Made by a program: the position numbers and the translations under genes
Assembly: GCA_963792445.1 (NCBI GenBank)
Contig: CAWBWO010000017.1
Location: forward strand, 434,001 to 498,000
Source: Rummeliibacillus sp963792445
GTDB taxonomy: Bacteria > Bacillota > Bacilli > Bacillales_A > Planococcaceae
Direction of reading: 5' to 3'
DNA length: 64,000 bases
The notes under the pieces: model-generated
Database searches by the model: none
Told to the model about the DNA's origin: nothing
What the model saw: the letters and a program-made list of their open reading frames with translations, nothing else
Part shown: positions 28,251-37,228 of the stretch, one piece after another
Layout of the letters: every line of letters starts with the position of its first letter
Numbering within the stretch: position 1 is the stretch's first letter

Positions 28251-28859
28251 TTAGAATTTAAATGCTGAGCCAATTTCTGTATTGTCATCTAATAACATAA
28301 TGCCTTTTACTTGAGGTGCGTTAGGGATGGCTAGTTCGCGAGCTGAACACATCATGCCGTATGATTCTACGCCACGTAATTCAGATTCTTTGATTACTAA
28401 TCCTGAAGGCATGACTGCGCCGATTTTTGCAACGACTACATGTTGACCTTCAGCTACGTTTGGTGCACCACAGACAATTTGTAATGGTTCTTCTTCACCA
28501 ACATCGACTTTACAAATATGCAATTTGTCAGCGTTTGGATGTTCTGAAACTTCTTTCACAAAGCCCACTACAAATTTAGGTGTTAAGTCAACATCTAAGC
28601 TTAAGGTTACGCCATTTTTTGTAATGACTTCTTCAAGGTTTGCCACAAGCTCTTTTGTTACCTCAACATTCCCGATTTCTTCAATTGTCATGTAGTTACT
28701 AGCGTTAAAAAGGTTAAACCCTTTTACTTCGCCCGTTGCACTTTCTTTTAGTAACACTAAATCTCCGTGTCTTTCTATTTCCGTTTTGACAATCGCTTCT
28801 GTAGTTAGTTGGACTAATAGAACATCCCCTACATGCGCTTTGTTGTACGATACGATCAT
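28251..28859 (-). CDS. ytpR: tRNA-binding (EMAP/OB-fold) protein YtpR
   Basis: A 202-aa protein with a C-terminal tRNA-binding OB fold like that of the PheT N-terminus (VGFVKEVSEHPNADKLHICKVDVG, then QIVCGAPNVAEGQHVVVA and MCSARELAI). The N-terminal half is a DUF4479 domain. Its role is unknown; it may bind tRNA or RNA. It is 2 bp behind ytpQ, so the genes are coupled. Confidence 0.93.
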   Translation of the reverse strand: MIVSYNKAHVGDVLLVQLTTEAIVKTEIERHGDLVLLKESATGEVKGFNLFNASNYMTIEEIGNVEVTKELVANLEEVITKNGVTLSLDVDLTPKFVVGFVKEVSEHPNADKLHICKVDVGEEEPLQIVCGAPNVAEGQHVVVAKIGAVMPSGLVIKESELRGVESYGMMCSARELAIPNAPQVKGIMLLDDNTEIGSAFKF

Positions 28860-28861
28860 GA

Positions 28862-29671
28862 TTATTCTTGCTCCTTTTTTACTCTGTTTTTCGCTAGGAT
28901 GAAAATTGGCTTTAAATGGCCATCTTCATAGACAAATGATAATGATGTGATTGGCACTGCTCCTTCTGTAAAGAAATGCATCGTCATTTGGGCTAACACA
29001 TCATAACCTGTATTATTGCGAATGTCTCCGATAATTAGTACATCTTGGTGAGGTACTGAAACCGTCATATCGCCTTCAATTTTACCACGCATTTCTTTTA
29101 GAAAAGCATCATTTAAAATCCGACTAGCGTCATAGCCGTCGTTTTCGTTTAAAAAGTAGAAGACATTACCTGCGACAATATCTTTTTTTACATTTGTAGG
29201 TAATTTACGAACTTGAAAACGTGCAGATTCTTTCATTTGTTCAACGGATATCTGTAGCTTTTTTACCATATCTTCATCGATTAAACGATACGTATTTCCA
29301 AGGTCAAGTGCATAGTAAATACGTGTTTCAGCCGTATGCTCTGTCGTGATAAATGCATGTCCTTCTTTTGATTTCTTTGGAAAAGAACCTGAGCGAATAA
29401 CAGGGAATATATTCGTTAATCCTTGAAATCCTAGTTCTTTTTCTTTTTGCATGGCTGAAAAGGTTTGCTCGATTGTGTATACTACTTCATCGATGGCTTT
29501 GTCTTTCCGCACATCATATTTTGTTAGTACATCACCTAAAAAAAGATCCATACCTTTACCTAATTCACGATGGTCTAATCGTAATTTATTTGTTTTAGAA
29601 TCTAGCTTCCATTCAAATTGATCTTCACCTAGACGTTTTTTTAAAATATCGACTAATTCTTGTGCTGTCAT
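28862..29671 (-). CDS. ytpQ: DUF1444 family protein YtpQ
   Basis: A 269-aa soluble protein of the DUF1444 family, always found beside ytpP and ytpR in bacilli. Features: N-terminal LVDILKKRLGEDQFEW, a central DEDMVKKLQIS and C-terminal SLSFVYEDGHLKPIFILAKN. No catalytic motif is known and the function is not established. It is 16 bp after ytpP and 2 bp before ytpR, in the same operon. Confidence 0.88.
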   Translation of the reverse strand: MTAQELVDILKKRLGEDQFEWKLDSKTNKLRLDHRELGKGMDLFLGDVLTKYDVRKDKAIDEVVYTIEQTFSAMQKEKELGFQGLTNIFPVIRSGSFPKKSKEGHAFITTEHTAETRIYYALDLGNTYRLIDEDMVKKLQISVEQMKESARFQVRKLPTNVKKDIVAGNVFYFLNENDGYDASRILNDAFLKEMRGKIEGDMTVSVPHQDVLIIGDIRNNTGYDVLAQMTMHFFTEGAVPITSLSFVYEDGHLKPIFILAKNRVKKEQE

Positions 29672-29687
29672 CTAGTGACTCACCTCA

Positions 29688-30011
29688 TTAAATTTTACTA
29701 GCTTGTGCATTTAAAAATGTTTCAATTTCTTCTTGGGTTTTGCGGTCTTTTGAAACAAAGCGTCCTGTTTCTACCCCGTTATTGTATGCGATAAAGCTTG
29801 GAATACCGTATACATCAAGTTCTCCACATAAATCGATGAAATCATCACGGTTCACTGAGATAAATGTAAAGTCATTAAATTTTTCTTCTACTTCAGGCAT
29901 AAATGGTTCGATAAATCGACAGTCTCCACACCATCCAGCTGAAAATAGGAAAACATGTTTTCCTTGTTCTTTTAGTTCATGATATTGTTCTACTGATTGT
30001 AAAGTTTCCAT
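29688..30011 (-). CDS. ytpP: Thioredoxin-like protein YtpP
   Basis: A 107-aa thioredoxin fold with active site SAGWCGDCRFI (CxxC as C-G-D-C, not the CGPC of thioredoxin) and the cis-Pro loop VYGIPSF. It is expected to act in thiol-disulfide exchange in the cytoplasm. Its ATG overlaps the stop codon of the upstream lipoprotein gene by one base (TAATG). Confidence 0.92.
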   Translation of the reverse strand: METLQSVEQYHELKEQGKHVFLFSAGWCGDCRFIEPFMPEVEEKFNDFTFISVNRDDFIDLCGELDVYGIPSFIAYNNGVETGRFVSKDRKTQEEIETFLNAQASKI

Positions 30012-30550
30012 TAATATTCCCTCACTTGTTTTTTTAATTGGACGGATTGTGCTATGGTCATTAGTTCTGTAATCGTATCATTGATATCATCATCATTTGC
30101 TAATCCAGTGACTTTTACTCCACCAAAACTCGCGATTACTTGATAGTTATCTTGATCTTTATCATTCTTTAGTACACTAGTAAAACCAAATCGTCCATTT
30201 TTTTCATAAGATTGTTCTTTAATAATATTGTCTTTTAAGTTTGTTTGCATCGTCTGGTAGAAACGCTTACTTACTTTCGAATTATAGGGATTGTAAAACA
30301 CTGCGTATGTTCCTTTTCCCTTCGATAAAATAATATTGGTTTCATCAGAAGAGTTTTTCACTTTATAGCCATCCGGTAGATAAAATTGCAAATGTTCTGT
30401 AGATGCTGTATAGTTCTTTGGTTTCGTGTTGAAAATCGTATTTGCATCGGAAAAACCTTGTGATATTTTTGAATCGATTGATTGTCCACATGCTGCAATA
30501 TTCAATATAAAAACGCTTGACACTAATAGCTTGGTACATTGACGGAACAT
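30011..30550 (-). CDS. Small lipoprotein of unknown function
   Basis: A 179-aa precursor with a basic N-terminus (MFRQCTKLL), a hydrophobic stretch and a lipobox LNIAAC. It is predicted to be diacylglyceryl-anchored on the outer membrane face, with a mature domain of about 155 residues. I chose ATG 30550 because GGAGG lies 8 nt before it. It overlaps ytpP by one base and so opens or joins the ytpPQR operon. I do not recognise the family with certainty. Confidence 0.8.
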   Translation of the reverse strand: MFRQCTKLLVSSVFILNIAACGQSIDSKISQGFSDANTIFNTKPKNYTASTEHLQFYLPDGYKVKNSSDETNIILSKGKGTYAVFYNPYNSKVSKRFYQTMQTNLKDNIIKEQSYEKNGRFGFTSVLKNDKDQDNYQVIASFGGVKVTGLANDDDINDTITELMTIAQSVQLKKQVREY

Positions 30551-30631
30551 TCGTAATTCCTCCATTCGTACTTGGACTAGTTATATTGTAAAATGCCCAC
30601 TATTCCTATGCAACTATCGTGTCTTTTCATG

Positions 30632-31162
30632 CTATTTCGTGTATTTTTGATAAAAGAAATATTGACCTACTAATTGTTGAAGGATATGCTCGAACATTTC
30701 TTTTCGATCAATCATACCATCCGTGAAAATTCCAATAGCTCCGACATTTTGACTAGTATCTAATTGATGAACAAATTCATCCATTACGGGTCCTAATTCG
30801 CGACCTGCAATGATTTGAGCAGCAATTTCTTTAGGTAGTGGAATTTGGGCGCCTGCTGCTGTTAAAACTTGTCCATTTGTTAAGGCTAGTGCCCCCCAAT
30901 TACATAAGTACATGATGTCATCAATCATTGTGACGCCACCTTCTAAACCAAATGCCATATCCGCATTTGTTTCTTCCAGTGTCTTTCTTGCTCGATTCAT
31001 TGCACCAAGTCTAGTTTCTTCAGCTGACATGGGTTGAGCAGAAACACCAGAATCTACAGAGATATGTTCAAAAGTCAAAATCTCGTGAAAATGTTTCGTA
31101 ACTACTGAGATTACTGCACCAACTTTTGCTTTATTTGTCGTACCTATACCAACTTTCATCAT
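30632..31162 (-). CDS. DUF84 / YjjX-type inosine-xanthosine triphosphatase
   Basis: A 176-aa protein of the DUF84 NTPase family with the opening GTTNKAKVGAV, the motif QPMSAEETRLGAMNRA and GLEGGV. Family members hydrolyse non-canonical purine nucleoside triphosphates (ITP/XTP). The activity here is inferred from the family. Two adjacent ATG codons (31162/31159) can serve as start; AGGAAG precedes them. Structured repeat copy 4 abuts its 5' end. Confidence 0.85.
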   Translation of the reverse strand: MMKVGIGTTNKAKVGAVISVVTKHFHEILTFEHISVDSGVSAQPMSAEETRLGAMNRARKTLEETNADMAFGLEGGVTMIDDIMYLCNWGALALTNGQVLTAAGAQIPLPKEIAAQIIAGRELGPVMDEFVHQLDTSQNVGAIGIFTDGMIDRKEMFEHILQQLVGQYFFYQKYTK

Positions 31163-31176
31163 GACACTTCCTTACT

Positions 31177-31387
31177 ATAAAGTGAAACTTCAATCAGTGG
31201 GGTGGTTTCCGACGTACAGGACGTACTATTGCCAACGTTGCCACAGGACGTGGCGCTTTTAGTTGGCCCCCACTGATTGTTAGTTAAACCAATCGGGCTT
31301 TTACGGGCAGTTTATCTCCACCTATGCTTCTTTGAATTTTCTAAAGCCTTAAGGTGGAAGTCTTACTGCCCGTTAAAGCGGGATAAA
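31177..31387 (+). repeat. Intergenic structured repeat, copy 4
   Basis: Same start as the other copies; GTAC-AGGAC-GTAC and GCCAC-AGGAC-GTGGC hairpins inside the outer stem. The distal part ends CGTTAAAGCGGGATAAAA. The left end is 15 bp from the DUF84 gene start. Confidence 0.85.
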
Positions 31388-31388
31388 A

Positions 31389-31423
31389 TTAAGGGAGAAT
31401 TCCGATTGGGAACCTCCCTTTAC
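31389..31423 (-). terminator. Terminator of ytoP
   Basis: AAGGGAG(AA)TTCC pairs with GGAACCTCCCTT; on minus it is followed by AATTTTATC. Confidence 0.6.
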
Positions 31424-31445
31424 AATTCATATTTTAATGGATCAA

Positions 31446-32516
31446 TTAACTGTTACGAATTGTATCTAGTGTAGATTTGTCTGCATTTTTCACAAGTTTA
31501 ACAAGTAGTTCTTTTGCAGCATCGATATCGTCCGTATGAATAACTGATGCATGTGAATGAATGTAACGAGCACAAATACCAATAACTGTACTTGGCACGC
31601 CATCATTTGAAATATGCACATTCCCAGCATCTGTACCACCTGGTGATACAAAGTATTGATAAGGAATATTGTTTGATTCTGCTGTGTCTAGTACATACTC
31701 ACGCATTCCTTTATGTGTAACCATAGTTCGGTCGTAGATTCGGAGTAATGTTCCTTTACCTAATTGACCAAATTGATTTTGATCGCCGGATACGTCATTT
31801 GCAGGGCTAGAATCTAATGCGAAGAACAAATCAGGTTTGATCATATTGGCAGATACTTTTGCTCCGCGCAATCCGACTTCTTCCATAACATTGGCACCTG
31901 AATATAATGTATTCGGTAATTTTTCGTCTTTTAATTCTTTTAATAATTCAATTGCTAAACCACATCCATAGCGGTTATCCCATGCTTTAGCCATGATTTT
32001 CTTTGGATTTGCCATAGGTGTAAATGGGCAAATAGGAATGATTGATTGACCTGGACGAACGCCTAGTTTAATCGCATCTTCCTTATCGTCTGCCCCTATA
32101 TCAATTAACATATTGCTAATTTCCATTGGTTTTGATTGCAATTCAGGAGTTAGTAAATGTTTTGGAATAGATGAAATGACACCTGGAATTGGTCCGTTTG
32201 TTGTATAAACTTCTACTCGTTGTGCAAGCATTACTTGGTTCCACCATCCACCAAGTGTTTGGAAACGGATCATACCATTATCGGTAATTTGAGTAACCAT
32301 AAATGCTACTTCATCCATATGTCCTGCTACTAAAATTCGTGGACCGTTTTCGTCGCCCTTTTTCAAACCAAAAATACCACCTAGATGATCTTGTACGATC
32401 TCGTCAGCATATTTTGATAATTGTTCTCTCATATAGGCACGAACAGCATGCTCATTACCTGGAGCACCTGGTAATTCTGTAAGTGTCTTAAACATATCTA
32501 ACATATCTTGTTTCAC
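31446..32516 (-). CDS. ytoP: M42-family glutamyl/leucyl aminopeptidase YtoP
   Basis: A 356-aa cobalt/zinc aminopeptidase of the M42 family. Metal-binding elements are VAGHMDEVAFM, AWDNRYGCGLAIELL, MEEVGLRGAK, LDSSPAND and SHASVIHTDD. I chose GTG 32516 (MKQDMLDMFK) because GGGAGG lies 7 nt upstream and the length equals B. subtilis YtoP (357). The longer frame from 32540 overlaps that ribosome binding site. Confidence 0.93.
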   Translation of the reverse strand: MKQDMLDMFKTLTELPGAPGNEHAVRAYMREQLSKYADEIVQDHLGGIFGLKKGDENGPRILVAGHMDEVAFMVTQITDNGMIRFQTLGGWWNQVMLAQRVEVYTTNGPIPGVISSIPKHLLTPELQSKPMEISNMLIDIGADDKEDAIKLGVRPGQSIIPICPFTPMANPKKIMAKAWDNRYGCGLAIELLKELKDEKLPNTLYSGANVMEEVGLRGAKVSANMIKPDLFFALDSSPANDVSGDQNQFGQLGKGTLLRIYDRTMVTHKGMREYVLDTAESNNIPYQYFVSPGGTDAGNVHISNDGVPSTVIGICARYIHSHASVIHTDDIDAAKELLVKLVKNADKSTLDTIRNS

Positions 32517-32771
32517 ATAAAAGCCTCCCTTATGAGCCATTCTTTACTATTGTAGACAAAAAAACAGTAAAATTCCACCATTGCTAATTGCAATTCGAAA
32601 TGCACTTAGCAGATGGTAAATTATTTGTTGGATATTATTTCACAAAAATGCTTTCTTTTGTAACTACAAGCCTAAAAGAGCCAAAGAATTTTCTCTTTTA
32701 GCATTCATCTTCTTTTCACACATTTCGTTGGATATGGTACACTTATATATATACCAAAGGAGGCGTATTTG

Positions 32772-33086
32772 ATGAAACTACGTGATTTCTTACTAGGAGC
32801 AGCAACAGGGATTGCCGTAACTTATGTCATTAAAGAAGCAAGTGAAAAAGTGAGTCCATACAAAAATGCGAATCATATTTTAGATGATATGAAAGAGCAG
32901 TTTAAAGCCCAAGGGCCAATTGATGGATCATGGATTTACATGGAGCCTCAAACATTTCATAAAGAAGACATTGAAATTCCTGTATACAAAGGAGGCATTT
33001 CTCGCGTAGAAGAAGGCGAAACAGTCAATTTCGAATTTGCTGTTGACGCAAGAACTGGATCTGTTGTTGACTTAGTGAGAGTATAA
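32772..33086 (+). CDS. ytzB: PepSY-like small protein YtzB
   Basis: A 104-aa protein with an N-terminal hydrophobic segment (LLGAATGIAVTYVIK) and a small C-terminal domain ending in AVDARTGSVVDLVRV, which resembles PepSY domains. B. subtilis ytzB has the same length and the same place beside ytoP. ATG 32772 has AAAGGAGG 8 nt upstream. Its own terminator follows. Confidence 0.85.
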   Translation: MKLRDFLLGAATGIAVTYVIKEASEKVSPYKNANHILDDMKEQFKAQGPIDGSWIYMEPQTFHKEDIEIPVYKGGISRVEEGETVNFEFAVDARTGSVVDLVRV

Positions 33087-33104
33087 ACTATATTGATAAA
33101 ATAT

Positions 33105-33146
33105 ATCCCGAGCTTGTTCATTGGAATGAGCTTGGGATTTTTTTGT
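33105..33146 (+). terminator. Terminator of ytzB
   Basis: ATCCCGAGCT pairs (one G-T pair) with AGCTTGGGAT, followed by seven T. Confidence 0.85.
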
Positions 33147-33227
33147 GTGAACGATTATGCCTAGTTGTCTTAGTTGGCGGTTTTTTTAAGTGCTTTATCA
33201 ACTGATAAAGTAACCTAGTTTAATATA

Positions 33228-33253
33228 AATAAAACCCTACACTAAGTGCAGGG
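33228..33253 (-). terminator. Terminator of ytnP
   Basis: Minus strand CCCTGCACT/AGTGTAGGG followed by TTTTATTTA. Confidence 0.75.
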
Positions 33254-33264
33254 CCATTGTTTGA

Positions 33265-34128
33265 TTATGCTGTTGTATGTGATTCGCGTGTGCGAGGTAG
33301 TTCATCAATAATTTGTTTGCCTGTTTTGTCCCATTTGATTAAGCGTTTAAAAGCATCGTGGTAGAAGCTTACCCAATAGCCATTTTCAAGAATTTCTTTT
33401 ACAAGTTTTTCTTTAGCAAAGATGGATGTCATTGGGTAGTCATCGTATGCTAATACCCATAATGGATTTTGATGAGCATGTGTTGGCATGATATCTGCCA
33501 TGTGAATAATGGTTTCACCTTTTTGTGATAAACGGATAATACTATGTCCATCACTATGACCGCCAGTGTGAATCATTAAAATGCCTGGTAATACTTCAAA
33601 TTGTTCATCAAACGGTTTTACTTGCTCCTCGATTGCCTTCCAATTTTCTTCCCAATACGTATTAGCAGAGCGAATATTCGGCTGGCGCATTTCATCCCAT
33701 TCAACTTGTGAAACGAAAATGTCTGCATTCGCAAATGTAGAGACCAATTGATCTCCTTGCCATTTTGTTAAACCACAAGCATGGTCGAAATGTAAGTGCG
33801 TCATCAATACATAATCGATATCGTCAGTAGTCAGCCCTAACTCTTGTAGACATACATCAATATTTGATTGTTCTTGTACGCCATAATTGCGAAGCTGCTT
33901 GTCCGTAAACTTACCATTTCCTACACCGGAATCAATCAATAGATTCTTACCTTGATACTGAATTAATATAGGATCTGTTCGTAATTCAATTTGATTGTTG
34001 TCATTCACTGGATATTTTTTTGACCATAAGGGCTTCGGTACAACTCCAAACATTGCACCACCATCTAAAAAAGTTACTCCCCCATTTAACCATGTTAACT
34101 TCATATTATGAAATTGAAAAGCATCCAT
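33265..34128 (-). CDS. ytnP: Metallo-beta-lactamase-fold lactonase YtnP
   Basis: A 287-aa MBL-fold hydrolase with the zinc motif LMTHLHFDHACGL and downstream HTGGHSDGHS. B. subtilis YtnP degrades N-acyl homoserine lactones/streptomyces signals. The N-terminal TWLNGGVTFLDGGAMFGVVP is nearly the B. subtilis one. I chose ATG 34128 because GGGGG lies 8 nt upstream. The 25 extra codons of the longer frame are unlikely to be translated. Confidence 0.92.
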   Translation of the reverse strand: MDAFQFHNMKLTWLNGGVTFLDGGAMFGVVPKPLWSKKYPVNDNNQIELRTDPILIQYQGKNLLIDSGVGNGKFTDKQLRNYGVQEQSNIDVCLQELGLTTDDIDYVLMTHLHFDHACGLTKWQGDQLVSTFANADIFVSQVEWDEMRQPNIRSANTYWEENWKAIEEQVKPFDEQFEVLPGILMIHTGGHSDGHSIIRLSQKGETIIHMADIMPTHAHQNPLWVLAYDDYPMTSIFAKEKLVKEILENGYWVSFYHDAFKRLIKWDKTGKQIIDELPRTRESHTTA

Positions 34129-34262
34129 CTTATGATCCCCCTTTGTAAAATCATCACCACAATTAATGGTATTGTGCTCCAATAATTGTAACATGTTAAG
34201 CAATTTTCCAAAAGAAATCTATTGGGTAAATTAAGAGAGTTGAGTCAATGACTTTCAATGTA

Positions 34263-34304
34263 AAAAATCCACATTCTACTTACAACAAATAGAATGTGGA
34301 TTTA
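34263..34304 (-). terminator. Terminator of trmB
   Basis: AATCCACATTCTA/TAGAATGTGGATT with six T on the minus strand. Confidence 0.85.
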
Positions 34305-34309
34305 ATCAG

Positions 34310-34963
34310 TTAGTCTTTTTTAGTTTGGAATTGTGATTCTAAACGGTAGATTGGTTGTCCTTTTGAAGAGAATTTTTCCTCATATTCTGTCATTACATTG
34401 TCTTCTGGCATTTCAGCATGCAAGTCAAGGGATACATAATTTAACTTCATACCATAGTGCGACATGCTTACAAGTGAAAATTCAAAAAGTCCTCGGTTAT
34501 CCGTTTTGAAATGCACTTCTCCGTTATCTACTAACACGGACTCATATAATTTTAAAAAGTTTTCATGTGTTAATCGGCGTTTTGCATGGCGTGATTTTGG
34601 CCATGGGTCAGAAAAGTTTAGATATAAACGATCTATTTCGTTATGGGCAAAGTATTTTTCCAAATCAGCACCATTTATTAATAACAAATGAACATTATTA
34701 GGTGAACCTGCTTCGATTACCTTTTCAGCAGCCGTAACAATGACACTATCAAATAATTCAATTCCAAGATAATTAATCTCTGGATTTTGCAGTGCCATCC
34801 CTGTTATAAATTGACCTTTTCCTGAACCTACTTCAATATGCAAAGGATTGTCGTTTCCAAAAAGCTCTTTCCATTTGCCCTTATGATTTTCTGGAGTAGG
34901 AATAATAATTTCAGGGTGAGCTTGGATAAAATCTGCAGCCCATGGTTTGTTTCGAACTCTCAA
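34310..34963 (-). CDS. trmB: tRNA (guanine-N7-)-methyltransferase
   Basis: Methylates G46 of tRNAs with SAM. The 217-aa Rossmann methyltransferase has HIEVGSGKGQFI (SAM motif I) and LNFSDPWPKSRHAKRRL, the TrmB signature, near residue 120. I chose TTG 34963 (MRVRNKPWAADF): GAGG lies 8 nt upstream and the N-terminus aligns with B. subtilis MRMRHKPWA. The TTG at 34996 would add 11 residues foreign to the family. Confidence 0.95.
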   Translation of the reverse strand: MRVRNKPWAADFIQAHPEIIIPTPENHKGKWKELFGNDNPLHIEVGSGKGQFITGMALQNPEINYLGIELFDSVIVTAAEKVIEAGSPNNVHLLLINGADLEKYFAHNEIDRLYLNFSDPWPKSRHAKRRLTHENFLKLYESVLVDNGEVHFKTDNRGLFEFSLVSMSHYGMKLNYVSLDLHAEMPEDNVMTEYEEKFSSKGQPIYRLESQFQTKKD

Positions 34964-35160
34964 GTGTATTTCCTCATTTCTATATTTTTCGTACAATTCA
35001 ACATTTAATTATTAAAGAAAGAAAGTATTTAGTCAAGAAGTCTTTCTAGCTACTTACTTTATCATATCTACTTATTTAAATATATTAGCTTTTTATACAA
35101 TTACAGTTGAAGTATGTGTAATTTTATTCAAATCCATAATATTGCGATACTATTTATTTT

Positions 35161-36174
35161 CTATTCGATTGAATCAGCAGCTGTAAACTCATCTTCATCG
35201 AGTCTTTGATATGCGGTAGTTTGTACCGTATTTAATAAATACTGTGCAGCTTTGAATTGCATATGCTTCATTGGGGAAGGGTTGTTCTTCAAATGTGTAA
35301 ACCATTCTTTATATTTTCGCTTATCAATCATGTCAATTCCAAAAATTGACCCAGGATAGTCAATATAACCATTACGAGATAGAACAACTTTTCGAATTGG
35401 CAAATCAATATCATGCGTTTTGAAGATTTGTTTTACAATCGATTCCATTCGGTTTAAACCAATTAATGGATTGAGTACTTTTTTATCAAACTTCCCTATT
35501 TTTTTCTCCCAGAAGCGACTACCATCTCCTACAAACACAGCTTCTGTTTCTTCTTCTAATACTTGAATACAAATACAATCCGTTGGTGTCAAAAGTAAGA
35601 TACCTATTTCTACAGGCGCTTTTTTAATTTGGAAAATTGGATAATAGAATAGCAAATAACTGTCTGGTAAACGTTGTGTAAAAGCGCGCAAGAGAGAATC
35701 ACGATAATACTTTGGATTTACATAGGATTGTTCTAGTAAAGTCGCGCTTGCCCATTTTAACTGAAATTGGAAAAGTTGATCCATGTACATTCTTTTTAAT
35801 TCTTCTATTGTTTGTGGATAATAAAGAATTTTAGGCTGAAATGAAAATGCATTTGACTCATTTAGAAGGTTGTCTTCATCAGAAGCTTGGTCATCTAAAC
35901 CTTCGTGAACATGAGTTTCCCCTTCTTCACCTACTTCTGCAGTCTCTTTTTTCTTTTTACGATTAAATGAAGGCAATAGGCGATGAAGAAAATTTTTCGA
36001 TGGTTTTTCTACTTCTTCTTCGTGTTCCCACAGATTGATTTCTTCACCAGATTCCCAATTACTTTTCATATGGTCCCACTGTATTTTTTTTAGTCTCACA
36101 AATTGGGTTGGATATCTTTTTAAATCATTTTGATAACGAGAAACGTAGTCTTGTAGCTTTACTAATTGTGCCAT
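35161..36174 (-). CDS. Hypothetical protein, possible NERD-like domain
   Basis: A 337-aa soluble protein. An N-terminal helical region is followed by a charged low-complexity linker (about residues 65-105, KKKKETAEVGEEGE). A C-terminal domain of about 210 residues contains FYYPIFQIKKAPVEIGILLL and ending features compatible with nuclease-related (NERD-like) folds; I cannot confirm the family. It occupies the place of B. subtilis genes of unknown function between trmB and dat. ATG 36174 has GGAGGG 6 nt upstream. Confidence 0.7.
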   Translation of the reverse strand: MAQLVKLQDYVSRYQNDLKRYPTQFVRLKKIQWDHMKSNWESGEEINLWEHEEEVEKPSKNFLHRLLPSFNRKKKKETAEVGEEGETHVHEGLDDQASDEDNLLNESNAFSFQPKILYYPQTIEELKRMYMDQLFQFQLKWASATLLEQSYVNPKYYRDSLLRAFTQRLPDSYLLFYYPIFQIKKAPVEIGILLLTPTDCICIQVLEEETEAVFVGDGSRFWEKKIGKFDKKVLNPLIGLNRMESIVKQIFKTHDIDLPIRKVVLSRNGYIDYPGSIFGIDMIDKRKYKEWFTHLKNNPSPMKHMQFKAAQYLLNTVQTTAYQRLDEDEFTAADSIE

Positions 36175-36202
36175 ATCCTTCCCTCCAAATGAATGTTGGT
36201 AC

Positions 36203-36216
36203 AAAGTTTCACTTTA
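36203..36216 (-). repeat. Short relic of the structured repeat end
   Basis: AAGTTTCACTTTAT on plus is the reverse complement of the left 14 bp of the dispersed repeat (ATAAAGTGAAACTT), without the rest of the element. Confidence 0.4.
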
Positions 36217-36245
36217 TGTAATTTATATGAAAATAGTTGCATGCA

Positions 36246-36293
36246 AAAACAAACCGTGTAAGACCACACAGTGGGCTTATGCGGTTTGTTTGC
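36246..36293 (-). terminator. Terminator of dat
   Basis: ACAAACCG..TAAG pairs with CTTA..CGGTTTGTTT around a long loop, followed on minus by TTTTTGC. Confidence 0.7.
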
Positions 36294-36298
36294 TAATC

Positions 36299-37150
36299 TT
36301 AAATCTTATTCAAGCTCTGAACTTTTTCTTCAAATGCTTGTTGAATTTTACGTGTATAGACACCAGGTTCACCAATACCTACTACTGTATCATCTATTTT
36401 AATAATTGGTGTAATTTCTGAAGTAGTAGATGATAAGAAGATTTCATCCATTTGCAATGCTTGTGTTTTTGTAAACGGTTCCTCTACAACTTTCAAATTA
36501 ATTTCCTCGCAGCATTTCATGACAACTTGGCGAGTGATTCCGTTTAATATGAAGTTATTGGTTGGATGCGTATAGAGTACGCCATCCTTAATTCCATAGA
36601 TATTTGAAGAAGAGCCTTCTGTGATCACTTCTCCTCTATGTTGAATCGCTTCATAGCAACCTGCTTCATGTGCTTTTTGTTTTGCGAGAACATTACCTAG
36701 TAAATTTAAGCTTTTAATATCACAACGAAGCCAACGAATATCTTCTACGAAAATTGCGCCAACCCCATTACGATGATTTTCAAGCGGTCTTGCTGCAGTT
36801 TGCGTATATGCAATTAATACAGGCTCCGTTACTTCAACAGGAAACGCATGGTTTCGTGGGGCCACACCTCTTGTGATTTGCATATATATATGACCTGTTT
36901 CTAACTCATTTTCTTCAACTAAATCATAAAGCATTTTATGTAAAACATCCTTCGTATAAGGAATAACTAGTTGAATTTCGTCCGCACTTCTATAAAAACG
37001 ATCGATATGCTCAGTTGCTGTGAACATAGAGCCATCATATATTTTGATTACTTCATATATCCCATCACCAAATTGATACCCTCTATCGTTAATAGAAATA
37101 GTTGCATCTTCTTTGTCAATAAATTGACCATTATATAGCATTTTCGCCAT
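36299..37150 (-). CDS. dat: D-amino-acid (D-alanine) aminotransferase
   Basis: PLP-dependent fold type IV transaminase that interconverts D-Ala and D-Glu for peptidoglycan and gamma-linked D-Glu. The 283-aa protein opens MAKMLYNGQFI, has NDRGYQFGDGIYEVIK, the PLP-lysine region LNLLGNVLAKQKAHEAG and EVITEGSSSNIYGI. Compared with B. subtilis Dat (282 aa) it is full length. In B. subtilis dat precedes pepV; here a beta-helix pair has been inserted between them. Confidence 0.95.
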   Translation of the reverse strand: MAKMLYNGQFIDKEDATISINDRGYQFGDGIYEVIKIYDGSMFTATEHIDRFYRSADEIQLVIPYTKDVLHKMLYDLVEENELETGHIYMQITRGVAPRNHAFPVEVTEPVLIAYTQTAARPLENHRNGVGAIFVEDIRWLRCDIKSLNLLGNVLAKQKAHEAGCYEAIQHRGEVITEGSSSNIYGIKDGVLYTHPTNNFILNGITRQVVMKCCEEINLKVVEEPFTKTQALQMDEIFLSSTTSEITPIIKIDDTVVGIGEPGVYTRKIQQAFEEKVQSLNKI

Positions 37151-37228
37151 TTTTCTTTCAACTCCTCTATTCTTACATTATACAAAAAGAATGATGTGGT
37201 GAACGAAAAAGTTAACCACATCAAAAAT